A stretch of 64,000 nt of DNA from Skermanella sp. TT6 (GTDB lineage: Bacteria; Pseudomonadota; Alphaproteobacteria; Azospirillales; Azospirillaceae). Under the pieces are notes generated by a model, which saw only the letters and a program-made list of their open reading frames with translations, was not told the DNA's origin and searched no databases. Both the position numbers and the translations under genes were made by a program. Shown here in pieces: positions 1 to 9,058 of this stretch (positions are counted from its first letter, which is position 1; the number at the start of each line of letters is the position of its first letter). The stretch is taken from assembly GCF_016653635.2 (NCBI RefSeq), contig NZ_CP067420.1:427501-491500 (forward strand). The letters are read 5' to 3'.

Positions 1-761
<761 letters not shown>

Positions 762-846
762 GCGCACGGCGGCCGGCAGGGGGAGGGATCGCGGGCGCGG
801 CGGAACGGGCCCGTGATCCCGAGGTACCAGGGGAAGACGTGAAGAG

Positions 847-1776
847 ATGACAGACATCACCATGCGGCCGGACGCCCAGGCGCCGGCCGAGGGCTTCGCC
901 ACCGGCGGCGTCCGCGACTATTTCGAACTGCTGAAGCCCCGGGTCATGTCCCTCGTGGTGTTCAGCGGCTTCGCCGGCATGATCGTGGCCCCCGGCCATA
1001 TCCATCCGGTGCTGGCGCTGACCGCCATCCTCTGCATCGCCGTCGCCGCCGGCGCGTCCGGCGCCATCAACATGTGGTACGAGCGCGACATCGACCGCAT
1101 GATGCAGCGCACCCGCAACCGCCCCCTGCCCGAGGGCAGGGTGGACCCCGACGAGGCGCTCAGCTTCGGCGTGGTCCTGACCGTCGGCTCGGTCATGCTG
1201 ATGGGGCTGGCGGTCAACTGGGTCGCGGCCGGGCTGCTGGCGCTGGCCTCCTTCGTCTATGTCTTCGTCTATACGATCTGGCTGAAGCGCCGCACGCCGC
1301 AGAACATCGTGATCGGCGGCGCGTCCGGCGCCTTCCCGCCGATGATCGGCTGGGCCGCGGTGACCCGCGACGTCAGCATCGCCTCGATCATCCTGTTCCT
1401 GCTGATCTTCATGTGGACGCCGCCGCATTTCTGGGCGCTGGCCCTGTTCCGCAACGGCGACTACGCCAAGGCCGGCGTGCCGATGCTGCCGGTCGTCTCC
1501 GGCGAGCGCGAGACCAAGAAGCAGATGCTGGTCTACACGCTTCTGCTGTTCCCCATCGCGGTCGCCCCCTATTTCGTCGGCATCGCCGGCCTTGCCTATC
1601 TCGCCGGGTCGGTCGTGCTGGGCGGCCTGTTCGTGGCCCTGGCCGTCCAGGTCTGGTACGACAGGACGGACAAGGCGGCCAAGCAGATGTTCGTCTTCTC
1701 GATCCTCTATCTCTTCCTGCTGCTGTCGCTGTTGATCGGCGAGCAGCTGGCCGGGCCGCTGGCCCGGCTTCCGTAA
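847..1776 (+). CDS. ctaB: protoheme IX farnesyltransferase (heme o synthase)
   Basis: A 309-residue polytopic UbiA-family prenyltransferase that adds a farnesyl group to heme b to make heme o, the precursor of heme a. The prenyl-diphosphate binding motif is visible as NMWYERDIDRMMQRTRNRPLP (N-x3-D-x3-D), and a second conserved loop reads KRRTPQNIVIGG. About nine hydrophobic segments span the protein, and the length is normal for CtaB. The ATG is preceded by a purine-rich stretch (gaagacgtgaagag). It lies between ctaD and the small coxF-like gene in the usual alphaproteobacterial cox operon order. Confidence 0.96.
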   Translation: MTDITMRPDAQAPAEGFATGGVRDYFELLKPRVMSLVVFSGFAGMIVAPGHIHPVLALTAILCIAVAAGASGAINMWYERDIDRMMQRTRNRPLPEGRVDPDEALSFGVVLTVGSVMLMGLAVNWVAAGLLALASFVYVFVYTIWLKRRTPQNIVIGGASGAFPPMIGWAAVTRDVSIASIILFLLIFMWTPPHFWALALFRNGDYAKAGVPMLPVVSGERETKKQMLVYTLLLFPIAVAPYFVGIAGLAYLAGSVVLGGLFVALAVQVWYDRTDKAAKQMFVFSILYLFLLLSLLIGEQLAGPLARLP

Positions 1777-1813
1777 AGCCAGTTTCCGCAAAGCAAGCGA
1801 GCGCGTGGGTCCC

Positions 1814-1963
1814 ATGAATGCCAACCGCCTTCCCGGCCATCAGCTGACCGACGAGCAGAAGCGCCGACAGCGCGGCAAGAACATCGCCGTGCTCCTGGCG
1901 CTCCTGGCCCTCGTGGCCCTGCTCTACGTCATCACCCTGGTCCGCATCGGAGGAAGCGCATGA
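1814..1963 (+). CDS. small single-span membrane protein of the cox operon (CoxF-like)
   Basis: A 49-residue ORF, short enough to be missed by length cut-offs. It starts MNANRLPGHQLTDEQ, has a basic stretch (KRRQRGK at residues 16-22) and then one strongly hydrophobic helix (about residues 24-43). Its stop overlaps the ctaG start as ATGA at 1960-1963, which strongly suggests translational coupling. Small proteins of this shape between ctaB and ctaG are annotated in many alphaproteobacteria as CoxF or a cytochrome oxidase assembly protein. A role in oxidase assembly is inferred from position and topology. No catalytic motif is present. Confidence 0.82.
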   Translation: MNANRLPGHQLTDEQKRRQRGKNIAVLLALLALVALLYVITLVRIGGSA

Positions 1964-2556
1964 CGCCGGGCAGGGACCCCAGGACGCACCAGGGAACGCG
2001 GCGCAAGAACCTGATCCTGATGGGCGGCCTGTTCGGGCTGGTCTTCGGCATGATCGGCCTGTCCTTCGCCGCGGTGCCGCTCTACGACCTGTTCTGCAAG
2101 GTCACCGGGTTCGGCGGCACGACGCAGCGGGCGGAAGGGCCGGCGGGGGAGATCCTGGACCGCACCGTCAAGGTCCGCTTCAACGCCGACGTCAACGGCG
2201 CGCTGCCCTGGGGCTTCCGGCCGGAAATCCACCAGATGGAGGTGCGGATCGGCGAGTCCGCGATGATGAGCTACCGCGCCGTCAACAATTCGGACGAGCC
2301 GATCGTCGGGACCGCGACCTACAACGTCACGCCGGACAAGACCGGCATCTATTTCAACAAGATCCAGTGCTTCTGCTTCACCGAGCAGCGGCTGGAGCCC
2401 GGCCAGAGCGTGGACATGCCGGTCTATTTCTTCGTGGACCCGGCCATGGCCGACGATCCCAAGCTGGACGACGTCCAGACCATCACCCTGTCCTATACCT
2501 TCTTCCGGGCCCATGGCGGCGGGGCGGCGGGACAGGTAACGTCAATCAACGAATAA
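1960..2556 (+). CDS. ctaG: cytochrome c oxidase assembly protein CtaG (Cox11)
   Basis: Copper chaperone of 198 residues that delivers copper to the CuB site of subunit I. One N-terminal transmembrane helix (about residues 18-40) anchors a periplasmic immunoglobulin-like domain. The copper-binding motif CFCF is present in KIQCFCFTEQRLEPGQ, followed by the conserved DMPVYFFVDP. The length matches the family. The ATG overlaps the stop of the small coxF-like gene, and ctaE starts 25 bases after its stop. Confidence 0.96.
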   Translation: MTPGRDPRTHQGTRRKNLILMGGLFGLVFGMIGLSFAAVPLYDLFCKVTGFGGTTQRAEGPAGEILDRTVKVRFNADVNGALPWGFRPEIHQMEVRIGESAMMSYRAVNNSDEPIVGTATYNVTPDKTGIYFNKIQCFCFTEQRLEPGQSVDMPVYFFVDPAMADDPKLDDVQTITLSYTFFRAHGGGAAGQVTSINE

Positions 2557-2581
2557 GAGCATAGAACGAGGGTTACACAGC

Positions 2582-3394
2582 ATGGCCGAGACTAACGCGC
2601 ATGCCACCGGGGGCGGCCACAGCCACCCCTACCACCTGGTCGATCCCAGCCCCTGGCCGCTGCTCGGCGCCTTTTCCGGCGGCCTGCTGGCGGTCGGCGC
2701 CATCCTGTTCATGCACGGCAGCGGCTGGCTTTTGCTGGCGCTCGGGTTCGTCGCCGTCCTGGCGGTCATGGCCGGCTGGTGGCGCGACGTCCTGAAGGAG
2801 GCGGTCCGCCAGAAGGCCCACACCCCCGTCGTCAAGCTGGGCCTGCGCTACGGCATGGCGCTGTTCATCGCGTCGGAGGTGATGTTCTTCGCGGCCTTCT
2901 TCTGGGCCTTCTTCGACGCCAGCCTGTTCCCCAAGGAGGCGATCGGCGGGGTCTGGCCGCCCGAGAACATCGAGACGTTCAACGCCTTCCACCTGCCGCT
3001 GATGATGACGCTGATCCTGCTGCTGTCGGGCACCACGGTGACCTGGGCGCACCACGCGATCATCGAGGGCGACCGGCGGACGGCCAGCGTCGCGCTTGGC
3101 CTGACCGTGCTGCTGGGCGTGCTGTTCAGCGGCTTCCAGATCTACGAATACACCCACGCCCATTTCGGCTTCACCGACGGCATCTATCCCTCGACCTTCT
3201 TCATGGCGACCGGCTTCCACGGCTTCCATGTCGTCATCGGGACGATCTTCCTGGCGGTCTGCTGGTGGCGCACGGCGGCCGGGCACTTCACGCCCCAGAG
3301 CCATTTCGGCTTCGAGGCGGCGGCCTGGTACTGGCACTTCGTCGACGTCGTCTGGCTGTTCCTGTTCGTGTCCATCTACTGGTGGGGAGCCTGA
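2582..3394 (+). CDS. ctaE: cytochrome c oxidase subunit III
   Basis: The 270-residue, seven-helix non-catalytic core subunit of aa3 oxidase. Recognised by HPYHLVDPSPWPLLG at the N-terminus, SEVMFFAAFFWAFFDASL in the third helix, and the closing ...YWHFVDVVWLFLFVSIYWWG helix. Length and order are those of a single unfused subunit III. It stands at the usual place after ctaG, and the DUF983 gene starts within a few bases of its stop. Confidence 0.96.
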   Translation: MAETNAHATGGGHSHPYHLVDPSPWPLLGAFSGGLLAVGAILFMHGSGWLLLALGFVAVLAVMAGWWRDVLKEAVRQKAHTPVVKLGLRYGMALFIASEVMFFAAFFWAFFDASLFPKEAIGGVWPPENIETFNAFHLPLMMTLILLLSGTTVTWAHHAIIEGDRRTASVALGLTVLLGVLFSGFQIYEYTHAHFGFTDGIYPSTFFMATGFHGFHVVIGTIFLAVCWWRTAAGHFTPQSHFGFEAAAWYWHFVDVVWLFLFVSIYWWGA

Positions 3395-3398
3395 CGCC

Positions 3399-3804
3399 CT
3401 GACGCCAACCCGGTACCCTCGGGTCCCTCCCCTCGCCGCGGCGCTGAAGTGCCGGTGTCCGCGGTGCGGGGAGGGGCGTCTGTACAAGGGCTTCCTGTCC
3501 GTCTCGGACCGGTGCGAGGTCTGCGGCCTCGCGCTCGCCCGCGGCGACAGCGGCGACGGCCCCGCCGTGTTCATGACCTTCATCCTGGGTTTCACGGTGG
3601 TTCCCGTCGCCCTCTGGGTCGCCATGTCGGTCGATTGGCCGCTCTGGCTCCACGCCGCCGTCTGGACCGTGGTGATCCTCGGGCTGGCGCTCGGGATGCT
3701 GCGGCCCGCCAAGGCCTACCTGATGGGCCCTCCAGTTCCGCCACCGCGCCAGCGAATACGACATCCCCGAGACCCCGGAGTCTCGGGCGGACCCCCGGAA
3801 TTGA
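3399..3804 (+). CDS. DUF983 family protein, probably frameshifted near the C-terminus
   Basis: Small DUF983 membrane protein commonly found between ctaE and SURF1 in alphaproteobacteria; function unknown, probably linked to oxidase assembly. The zinc-ribbon-like pairs CRCPRCGEG and CEVCG are followed by two transmembrane helices (VFMTFILGFTVVPVALWV and HAAVWTVVILGLALGML). After RPAKAYLM (about 3723) the frame should read ALQFRHRASEYDIPE and stop at 3802-3804, six bases before the SURF1 ATG. An extra G in the run at 3725-3727 instead sends the frame to 3827, overlapping SURF1. No ATG, GTG or TTG is usable near the domain start; CTG 3399 is the best candidate. The coordinates describe the repaired gene. 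Whether the shift is real or a sequencing error cannot be decided here. Confidence 0.75.
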
Positions 3805-3810
3805 GGAACC

Positions 3811-4551
3811 ATGGCTGCCCTCGCTGACAAAGGCGGGCGGCGTTTCCGCCCCGGCCTCGGCGCCACCCTGTGTACCCTGGTGGCCGTCGCGATCATGGCC
3901 GGCCTCGGCACCTGGCAGGTCGAGCGCCTCTCCTGGAAGAACGACCTGATCGACCGGATCGAGGCCGGCCTGGACGCCGACCCCGCACCCCTGCCGTCCC
4001 GCATCGACGACCCCTCGGGCTGGGATTTCCGCCGCGTCTCGGTCACCGGCGAATTCCTCCACGACCGGGAACTGCACCTGGCGGCCCGCAGCTTCAACGG
4101 CCGGATCGGCTATCATGTGGTGACGCCGCTGCGGCGCGACGACGGCACCACGGTGCTGGTCAACCGCGGCTGGGTCCCGACCGAGGCGCGCGACCCCGCG
4201 ACCCGCCCGGACGGGCTGCCCGCCGGGACCGTCGCGGTGGAGGGCATCTCCCGCGTGCCGCCGGGGCCGGGCTGGATGCAGCCGGACAACGACGCCGCCG
4301 CCAACATGTGGTTCTGGTACGACATCCCGGCCATGGCCGCCTCGGCCGGCACGGAGAACCCGCTGCCGCTGGTGGTGGAGGCCGGCCCCGCCGCCAATCC
4401 CGGCGGCCTGCCGGTCGGCGGCCAGACCAACGTCACCATCCCGAACAACCATCTCCAGTACGCCGTCACCTGGTACGGGCTGGCGCTGACGCTGATCGCC
4501 GTCTATGTCGCGTCGCAGTGGCGGCGCGACCCCGCCCGGGAGCCGCGCTGA
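3811..4551 (+). CDS. SURF1 family cytochrome oxidase biogenesis protein
   Basis: A 246-residue SURF1/Shy1 homologue that helps insert heme a into cytochrome c oxidase subunit I. It has the family topology: one N-terminal helix (about residues 15-35), a periplasmic domain and a C-terminal helix (NNHLQYAVTWYGLALTLIAVY). Conserved pieces include GTWQVERLSWKNDLIDRI, GYHVVTPL and VLVNRGWVP. It is the last gene of the cox cluster, and the following carboxypeptidase gene is functionally unrelated. Confidence 0.94.
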   Translation: MAALADKGGRRFRPGLGATLCTLVAVAIMAGLGTWQVERLSWKNDLIDRIEAGLDADPAPLPSRIDDPSGWDFRRVSVTGEFLHDRELHLAARSFNGRIGYHVVTPLRRDDGTTVLVNRGWVPTEARDPATRPDGLPAGTVAVEGISRVPPGPGWMQPDNDAAANMWFWYDIPAMAASAGTENPLPLVVEAGPAANPGGLPVGGQTNVTIPNNHLQYAVTWYGLALTLIAVYVASQWRRDPAREPR

Positions 4552-4602
4552 CACGGCCCCGATCGTCGTCCTCACCCTTCTCCTTCAGGGAAGCCGCAAT
4601 CC

Positions 4603-6096
4603 ATGTCCGCCTATCAGACGCTCGAACGCCGCTTCGCCCGCATCGCCGCCCTTTCCGACGCGCTGGGCATCCTGCAATGGGACACCGAGACGCTGATGCC
4701 GCCCGGAGCCGCCGACGGCAGGGCGGAGCAGCTGGCGACCCTGAAGGTGATCAGCCACGAGTTGCTGACCGACGAGGACAACGCCGACCTGCTGGCCGAC
4801 GCCGAGCACCAGACCGACCTTTCAGACTGGCAAGCGGCGAACCTGCACGAGATGCACCGGGCCTACCTGCACGCGACCGCGGTTCCGACCGACCTGGTGG
4901 AAGCCAACTCCCGCGCGGTCTCCCGCTGCGAGATGGTCTGGCGGGACGCCCGGCCGGCCGGCGACTTCGCGATGCTGCTGCCGAGCCTGTCGGAGGTGCT
5001 GAACCTCCAGCGGCAGATCGCCGACGCCAAGGCCGAGGCGCTGGGCTGCCAGCCCTACGAGGCGCTGCTCGACACCTACGAGCCGAGCGGCAACACCGAC
5101 ACCATCGACCGCCTCTTCGCCGACCTGCGCGGGTTCCTGCCCGGTTTCCTGGCCCAGGTGCTGGAGCGCCAGGCCCGCCGGCCCGACCTGCTGCCGCTCC
5201 GGGGGCCTTTCCCGGTGGAGACCCAGCGCGCGCTCGGCGTCCGGATGATGCAGGCGGTCGGTTTCGACTTCAACCGCGGCCGGCTCGACATCAGCCTGCA
5301 TCCCTTCTGCGGCGGCGCCACCCACGACGTGCGCCTGACCACCCGCTACGACGAGGCGGACTTCACCAAGGCGCTGATGGGCGTGCTTCACGAGACCGGC
5401 CACGCCCTCTACGAGCAGGGCCGCCCGGCCGAGTGGCTGGGCCAGCCGGTCGGCGAGGCGCGCGGCATGAGCCTGCACGAGAGCCAGTCGCTGCTGATCG
5501 AGATGCAGGCCTGCCGCAGCCGCGCCTTCCTGGAATTCGCCGCCCCGGTGATGCGCGAGAGCTTCGGAGGCACCGGCCCGGCCTGGGACGCCGACAACCT
5601 GTACCGGCTCTACACCCGGGTCGAGCCCGGCTTCATCCGGGTCGATGCCGACGAGGTCACCTATCCCGCCCATATCCTGATCCGCTACGAGCTGGAAAAG
5701 GCGCTGATCGCCGGCGACATGACGCTGAAGGACCTGCCCGGCGCCTGGAACGACGGCATGCGCGACCTGCTCGGCCTGAAGGTCCCGAACGACCGGCTCG
5801 GCTGCCTCCAGGACATCCACTGGCCGGGCGGCGCCTGGGGCTATTTCCCCACATACACCCTGGGCGCCATGACCGCCGCCCAGCTGTTCGACGCCGCCTG
5901 CCGCGCCGACGACGCCGTGCTTCCCGGCATCGCGAAGGGCGACTTCTCCCCGCTGCTGTCCTGGCTGCGCACCAACATCCACGCCAAGGGCAGCCTGCTC
6001 CCCGCCGACGAACTGCTCAAGCAGGCCACCGGCCGCCCGCTGGACGCCGGCGTGTACCAGCAGCACCTGCGCCGGCGGTACCTGGAGGAGGCGTGA
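4603..6096 (+). CDS. M32 family metallocarboxypeptidase
   Basis: Cytoplasmic zinc carboxypeptidase of the Taq (M32) family, 497 residues, the usual length. The zinc motif is HETGH in GVLHETGHALYEQG (about residues 266-270). The downstream glutamate region HESQSLLIEMQACRS and the DEVTYPAHILIRYELEKALI block are also family hallmarks. The N-terminus (YQTLERRFARIAALSDALGILQWDTETLMPPG) matches the start of typical family members. It releases C-terminal amino acids from peptides; the physiological substrate is unknown. It is probably transcribed alone, 51 bases after SURF1. Confidence 0.94.
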   Translation: MSAYQTLERRFARIAALSDALGILQWDTETLMPPGAADGRAEQLATLKVISHELLTDEDNADLLADAEHQTDLSDWQAANLHEMHRAYLHATAVPTDLVEANSRAVSRCEMVWRDARPAGDFAMLLPSLSEVLNLQRQIADAKAEALGCQPYEALLDTYEPSGNTDTIDRLFADLRGFLPGFLAQVLERQARRPDLLPLRGPFPVETQRALGVRMMQAVGFDFNRGRLDISLHPFCGGATHDVRLTTRYDEADFTKALMGVLHETGHALYEQGRPAEWLGQPVGEARGMSLHESQSLLIEMQACRSRAFLEFAAPVMRESFGGTGPAWDADNLYRLYTRVEPGFIRVDADEVTYPAHILIRYELEKALIAGDMTLKDLPGAWNDGMRDLLGLKVPNDRLGCLQDIHWPGGAWGYFPTYTLGAMTAAQLFDAACRADDAVLPGIAKGDFSPLLSWLRTNIHAKGSLLPADELLKQATGRPLDAGVYQQHLRRRYLEEA

Positions 6097-6136
6097 GGGT
6101 GGCACGGTTCCGCTCTGCCCGTCCTGGTTGGCTGCT

Positions 6137-6154
6137 GATATTTTCCGGGATATC
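6137..6154. promoter_or_regulatory. short inverted repeat upstream of higA-like gene, possible operator
   Basis: GATAT and ATATC arms flank an 8-base spacer, 29 bases before the start of the HigA-like gene. HigA proteins usually repress their own promoter by binding AT-rich palindromes, so this is a candidate operator. The arms are only five bases and could be chance. Confidence 0.25.
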
Positions 6155-6182
6155 GCTTCGTCCGATGCAATGAAGGTGTCCG

Positions 6183-6497
6183 ATGACTCTATCCCGCCAG
6201 GATCTGGACGCCGGCCGGATCGGTCTGAAGGATGCCATAGATCCTGATGGGGAGACGGTCGGGCCGATCCAACCCGGTTTCAGCCTCCGTGCCGATTTCA
6301 TGGAGCCGCTGGGCATCAGCGTCGATGCATTGGCCCGGGCGCTAAGTGTATCGAGGACCAGAATGAGCGAGATCGTCAACGGACGTCGCCCGATCACCGC
6401 CGACACGGCGCTGCGGCTGTCCAGGCATTTCGGCACCAGCGCGGATTTCTGGATGGGGTTGCAGGCCCAGTATGACCTTGAGGTCGCGCGCAACTAA
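6183..6497 (+). CDS. higA: HigA family addiction-module antitoxin, orphan
   Basis: A 104-residue XRE-type DNA-binding protein. The HTH reads FMEPLGISVDALARALSVSR...MSEIVNGRRPITADTALRLSRHFGTSADFWMGLQAQYDLE, the standard HigA core ending in the FWMxLQxxYDLE signature. The N-terminal 35 residues (SRQDLDAGRIGLKDAIDPDGETV) are longer than usual. HigA normally follows a HigB toxin gene. The 86 bases upstream contain no HigB, and downstream lies a decayed transposase. It is therefore an orphan antitoxin, perhaps acting as a stand-alone regulator or as a remnant. Confidence 0.85.
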   Translation: MTLSRQDLDAGRIGLKDAIDPDGETVGPIQPGFSLRADFMEPLGISVDALARALSVSRTRMSEIVNGRRPITADTALRLSRHFGTSADFWMGLQAQYDLEVARN

Positions 6498-6538
6498 TTG
6501 GGCGACCGCTTGGTGTGGGAAGTGACGACACGGGCAGC

Positions 6539-6960
6539 CTAGAGTCCTGAGCTATTGATCCGACGCATTGCGGCACGTTCAAGATGGTTCCAGTAATCGT
6601 CTGGCGGGTATAGGCCGCAGATCGAGCCGACGACTCTCCGGAATGCCTCAACGATAAGGGCGCCGATACATCGGAAGTCGACCTTGAGCTTGGCAGAAGT
6701 AATCCCGAAAAGGGAGCGGTTCATCGCTCCGGCGATTATCCGGGGACGGTCAGGCCATCGTGGCGCAAGGCGGCGATGAAGGTCTGGGTGCCCCAATGGC
6801 CGAACGGGGCCTGGGCTTCGGGGCACGACCCGCAGGGTGCCCCGCCCCGCAGCCGGGTTCATATTCTTGGTGGCGGCGGTTTCATTGATGAACACCATCC
6901 TCCGATCCCCGACGATGCCCGCCCACCGCCGGCTGGGCCTGATCCGGCGCCGGGACAAGG
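6539..6960 (-). pseudogene. decayed IS630 family transposase remnant
   Basis: Three pieces of one IS630-type transposase can be read in minus-strand order across different frames. The first is VFINETAATKNM, covering the first catalytic aspartate region (changed to N in INET). The second, in a shifted frame, is APFGHWGTQTFIAALRHDG followed by IIAGAMNRSLFG. The third is AKLK...VVGSICGLYPPDDYWNHL, the C-terminal end. At least two frameshifts are present, and about 60-70 residues that normally carry the second aspartate and the PPYSPDLNPIE block are deleted. It is an inactive relic. The terminal repeats of the original IS were not found. Confidence 0.8.
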
Positions 6961-7043
6961 AAGCCGACCCGGCGCTGCGCCAAGTCCGGGAAGCGTTGCT
7001 GGAACTGGCGCACGCCTGATCCCGCGCCCCGCCCGCCTCCGCC

Positions 7044-7979
7044 TCACTGCGCCTGCTTGAACAGGATGATCGAGATCCTTCGGTTGCGCGGATCGTTGGG
7101 ATTCTCCGGGAACAGGGGGTCCACCTCCGCGCGGCCGCTGACGTCGGCGATGCGGCCGGGATTGAGGCCCATGGCGGTCAGCGCGCGCAGCGTGGCGCCG
7201 GCGCGCTGGCTGGACAGGTCCCAGTTGCCCTGGGGGTTGTTGGCGAAGGGGGTGGCGTCGGTGTGGCCGCGGATCGCGACCTTGTTGGGCAGCGATCCGA
7301 TCGCCTGGACCACCCGCGTCAGCAGCTTGCGCATGTCGTCGTTCATCTGGGTGCTGCCGAGCGCGAACATGCTCTTGCCCTCGGCGTCGACGATCTGCAC
7401 CCGCATGCCTTCCGGCGTCTGGTCCACCAGCAGGTTGTTCTTGAGCCCCTGGAGGTCGGGGGAATTCTCGATCGCCTTCTTCAGCTCCTCCGCCGCGCGG
7501 TCGAACTGGCGCTTCTCGCGCTGTTCCGGCGTCAGCGAGGGCGGCGCGCCGGGCTTCGGAGGCGCGCCCGCCGCCTGCTGGCCGGACCCGCTGTCCTCGC
7601 CCTCAGCCCCCTCTCCGGCGCCCTGGCTGTCGCCGTCGTTCTCCGTCGGCGCGACCAGCGTGCTCGGCGCGCTGTCCTGGGCGGTGAAGGCGGCGTTGGG
7701 CGACGACAGGCTGCCCGGCACCGAGATGGTGACGCCGCCCAGCAGCCCGCCGGAGCCGCTGTTGGAACTGGAGACCGCCGGGCTGGGAGAGAAATAGTCG
7801 GCCAGGCTCTTGCGCTGGTCCTCGGTGGTCGAGCCGAGCAGCCAGAGCAGCAGGAAGAACGCCATCATGGCGGTCACGAAGTCGGCATAGGCCACCTTCC
7901 AGGCGCCGCCGTGGTGGCCGCCGCCGCTCACCTCGATCCGCTTGATGATGATGGGACGCTCGCCGCCACCCTTGGCCAT
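7044..7979 (-). CDS. motB: flagellar motor stator protein MotB
   Basis: A 311-residue stator subunit. The single N-terminal helix carries the proton-channel aspartate in VAYADFVTAMMAFFLLLWLLG. A long proline- and serine-rich linker (about residues 75-160) is followed by the OmpA-like peptidoglycan-binding domain (IRGHTDATPF...SSQRAGATLRAL...GRAEVDP...NRRISIILF). Together with MotA it couples proton flow to flagellar rotation. It is transcribed divergently from motA rather than following it, which is unusual. The ATG at 7979 gives the conserved start MAKGGGERPIIIKR. Confidence 0.93.
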   Translation of the reverse strand: MAKGGGERPIIIKRIEVSGGGHHGGAWKVAYADFVTAMMAFFLLLWLLGSTTEDQRKSLADYFSPSPAVSSSNSGSGGLLGGVTISVPGSLSSPNAAFTAQDSAPSTLVAPTENDGDSQGAGEGAEGEDSGSGQQAAGAPPKPGAPPSLTPEQREKRQFDRAAEELKKAIENSPDLQGLKNNLLVDQTPEGMRVQIVDAEGKSMFALGSTQMNDDMRKLLTRVVQAIGSLPNKVAIRGHTDATPFANNPQGNWDLSSQRAGATLRALTAMGLNPGRIADVSGRAEVDPLFPENPNDPRNRRISIILFKQAQ

Positions 7980-8132
7980 GACTCACCTGACTGACGAAAT
8001 ATTAAGACTTCCACGACACCATGCGCTGGTCTTGTGCTGGTTCTGCGGCAAAACCGCGCGCCGTGCTGCGTGCCCTTGCAGAATACCTAGCGCGAGAAGG
8101 TGAACAATTCTTTATCGGCAAATCGGACGATC

Positions 8133-8999
8133 ATGCTCGCAATTGGCGGTCTCGTTTTTCTTTTCATTTGCGTGTTCGGCGTCTATGCGATGACCGGCGG
8201 CAACATGGGGATCGTCATGGGCGCCTTGCCGCACGAGATGGCGACCATCGGCGGGGCGGCGGTCGGCACCTTCCTGATCTCCAACAGCGGGCACGTGATC
8301 AAGCATTCGCTGAAGGACCTGGCCAAGGTCATCAAGGGGGCCAAGTTCAAGAAGTCCGACTACATGGACATCCTGACCCTGATGTTCCAGCTGCTCAAGC
8401 TGGCCAAGAACAAGGGCACCGTCGCGATCGAGCCGCATATCGAGAAGCCCAGCGAAAGCCCGATCTTCCAGGCCTATCCCAAGATCACCCACGACCATTT
8501 CGCCCAGGACCTGATCTGCGACTACCTGCGCATGGTCTCCATGAGCCAGGACGACCCGCATCAGGTCGAGGACATCATGGACCGCGAGATCAAGGGCTTC
8601 CTGGCCGAGGGCGACCATGTGGCCCACGCCTTCCAGGGCATGGCCGACGCGCTGCCGGCGCTGGGCATCGTCGCGGCGGTGCTGGGCGTGGTGAAGACCA
8701 TGGGCTCGCTGAACGAGCCGCCGCCGGTGCTGGGCAAGATGATCGGCGGCGCGCTGGTCGGGACCTTCCTGGGCGTGCTCCTGGCCTACGGCATCTTCGG
8801 CCCGATCGCCAACCGCCTGAAGGGCATCTACGAGGACGAGATCAAGTTCTACCACGTGATCCGGGTGATCATCACCGCGCACCTGCACGGGCAGGCGCCG
8901 CAGATCAGCGTGGAGACCGGCCGCAAGGCCATTTCCCACGAATACATGCCGAGCTTCGCCGAAGTCGAGGAGAAGCTGAACAGCCTGCCGCCGGTGTGA
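8133..8999 (+). CDS. motA: flagellar motor stator protein MotA
   Basis: Proton-channel stator subunit with the expected four helices: MLAIGGLVFLFICVFGVYAM, a second segment around ATIGGAAVGTFLISNSG, and the C-terminal pair (ALPALGIVAAVLGVVKTMGS and IGGALVGTFLGVLLAYGIFGPIA). The cytoplasmic loop contains the basic and acidic residues that contact FliG. ATG 8133 gives the family-like start; a GTG at 8100 would add 11 residues but has no properly spaced ribosome site. About 288 residues is normal for alphaproteobacterial MotA. The promoter must lie in the 153-base space shared with motB. Confidence 0.92.
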   Translation: MLAIGGLVFLFICVFGVYAMTGGNMGIVMGALPHEMATIGGAAVGTFLISNSGHVIKHSLKDLAKVIKGAKFKKSDYMDILTLMFQLLKLAKNKGTVAIEPHIEKPSESPIFQAYPKITHDHFAQDLICDYLRMVSMSQDDPHQVEDIMDREIKGFLAEGDHVAHAFQGMADALPALGIVAAVLGVVKTMGSLNEPPPVLGKMIGGALVGTFLGVLLAYGIFGPIANRLKGIYEDEIKFYHVIRVIITAHLHGQAPQISVETGRKAISHEYMPSFAEVEEKLNSLPPV

Positions 9000-9005
9000 A
9001 CCGCC

Positions 9006-9041
9006 GCCGGCAGGCCGTTACGTGAGGGCCGGCCTGCCGGC
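9006..9041. terminator. GC-rich hairpin between convergent motA and S41 protease genes
   Basis: Perfect 11-bp arms (GCCGGCAGGCC and its complement) enclose a 14-base loop, immediately after the motA stop and before the end of the convergent protease gene. There is no clear U tract, but the position suggests a bidirectional terminator. Confidence 0.6.
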
Positions 9042-9058
9042 TCGGCCCCCGCCGGCTC

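Noticed and set aside
6837-7019. Short plus-strand ORF ending LRQVREALLELAHA
   Set aside because: The first part is antisense to the IS630 relic, and the rest matches nothing recognised. No ribosome site was seen.
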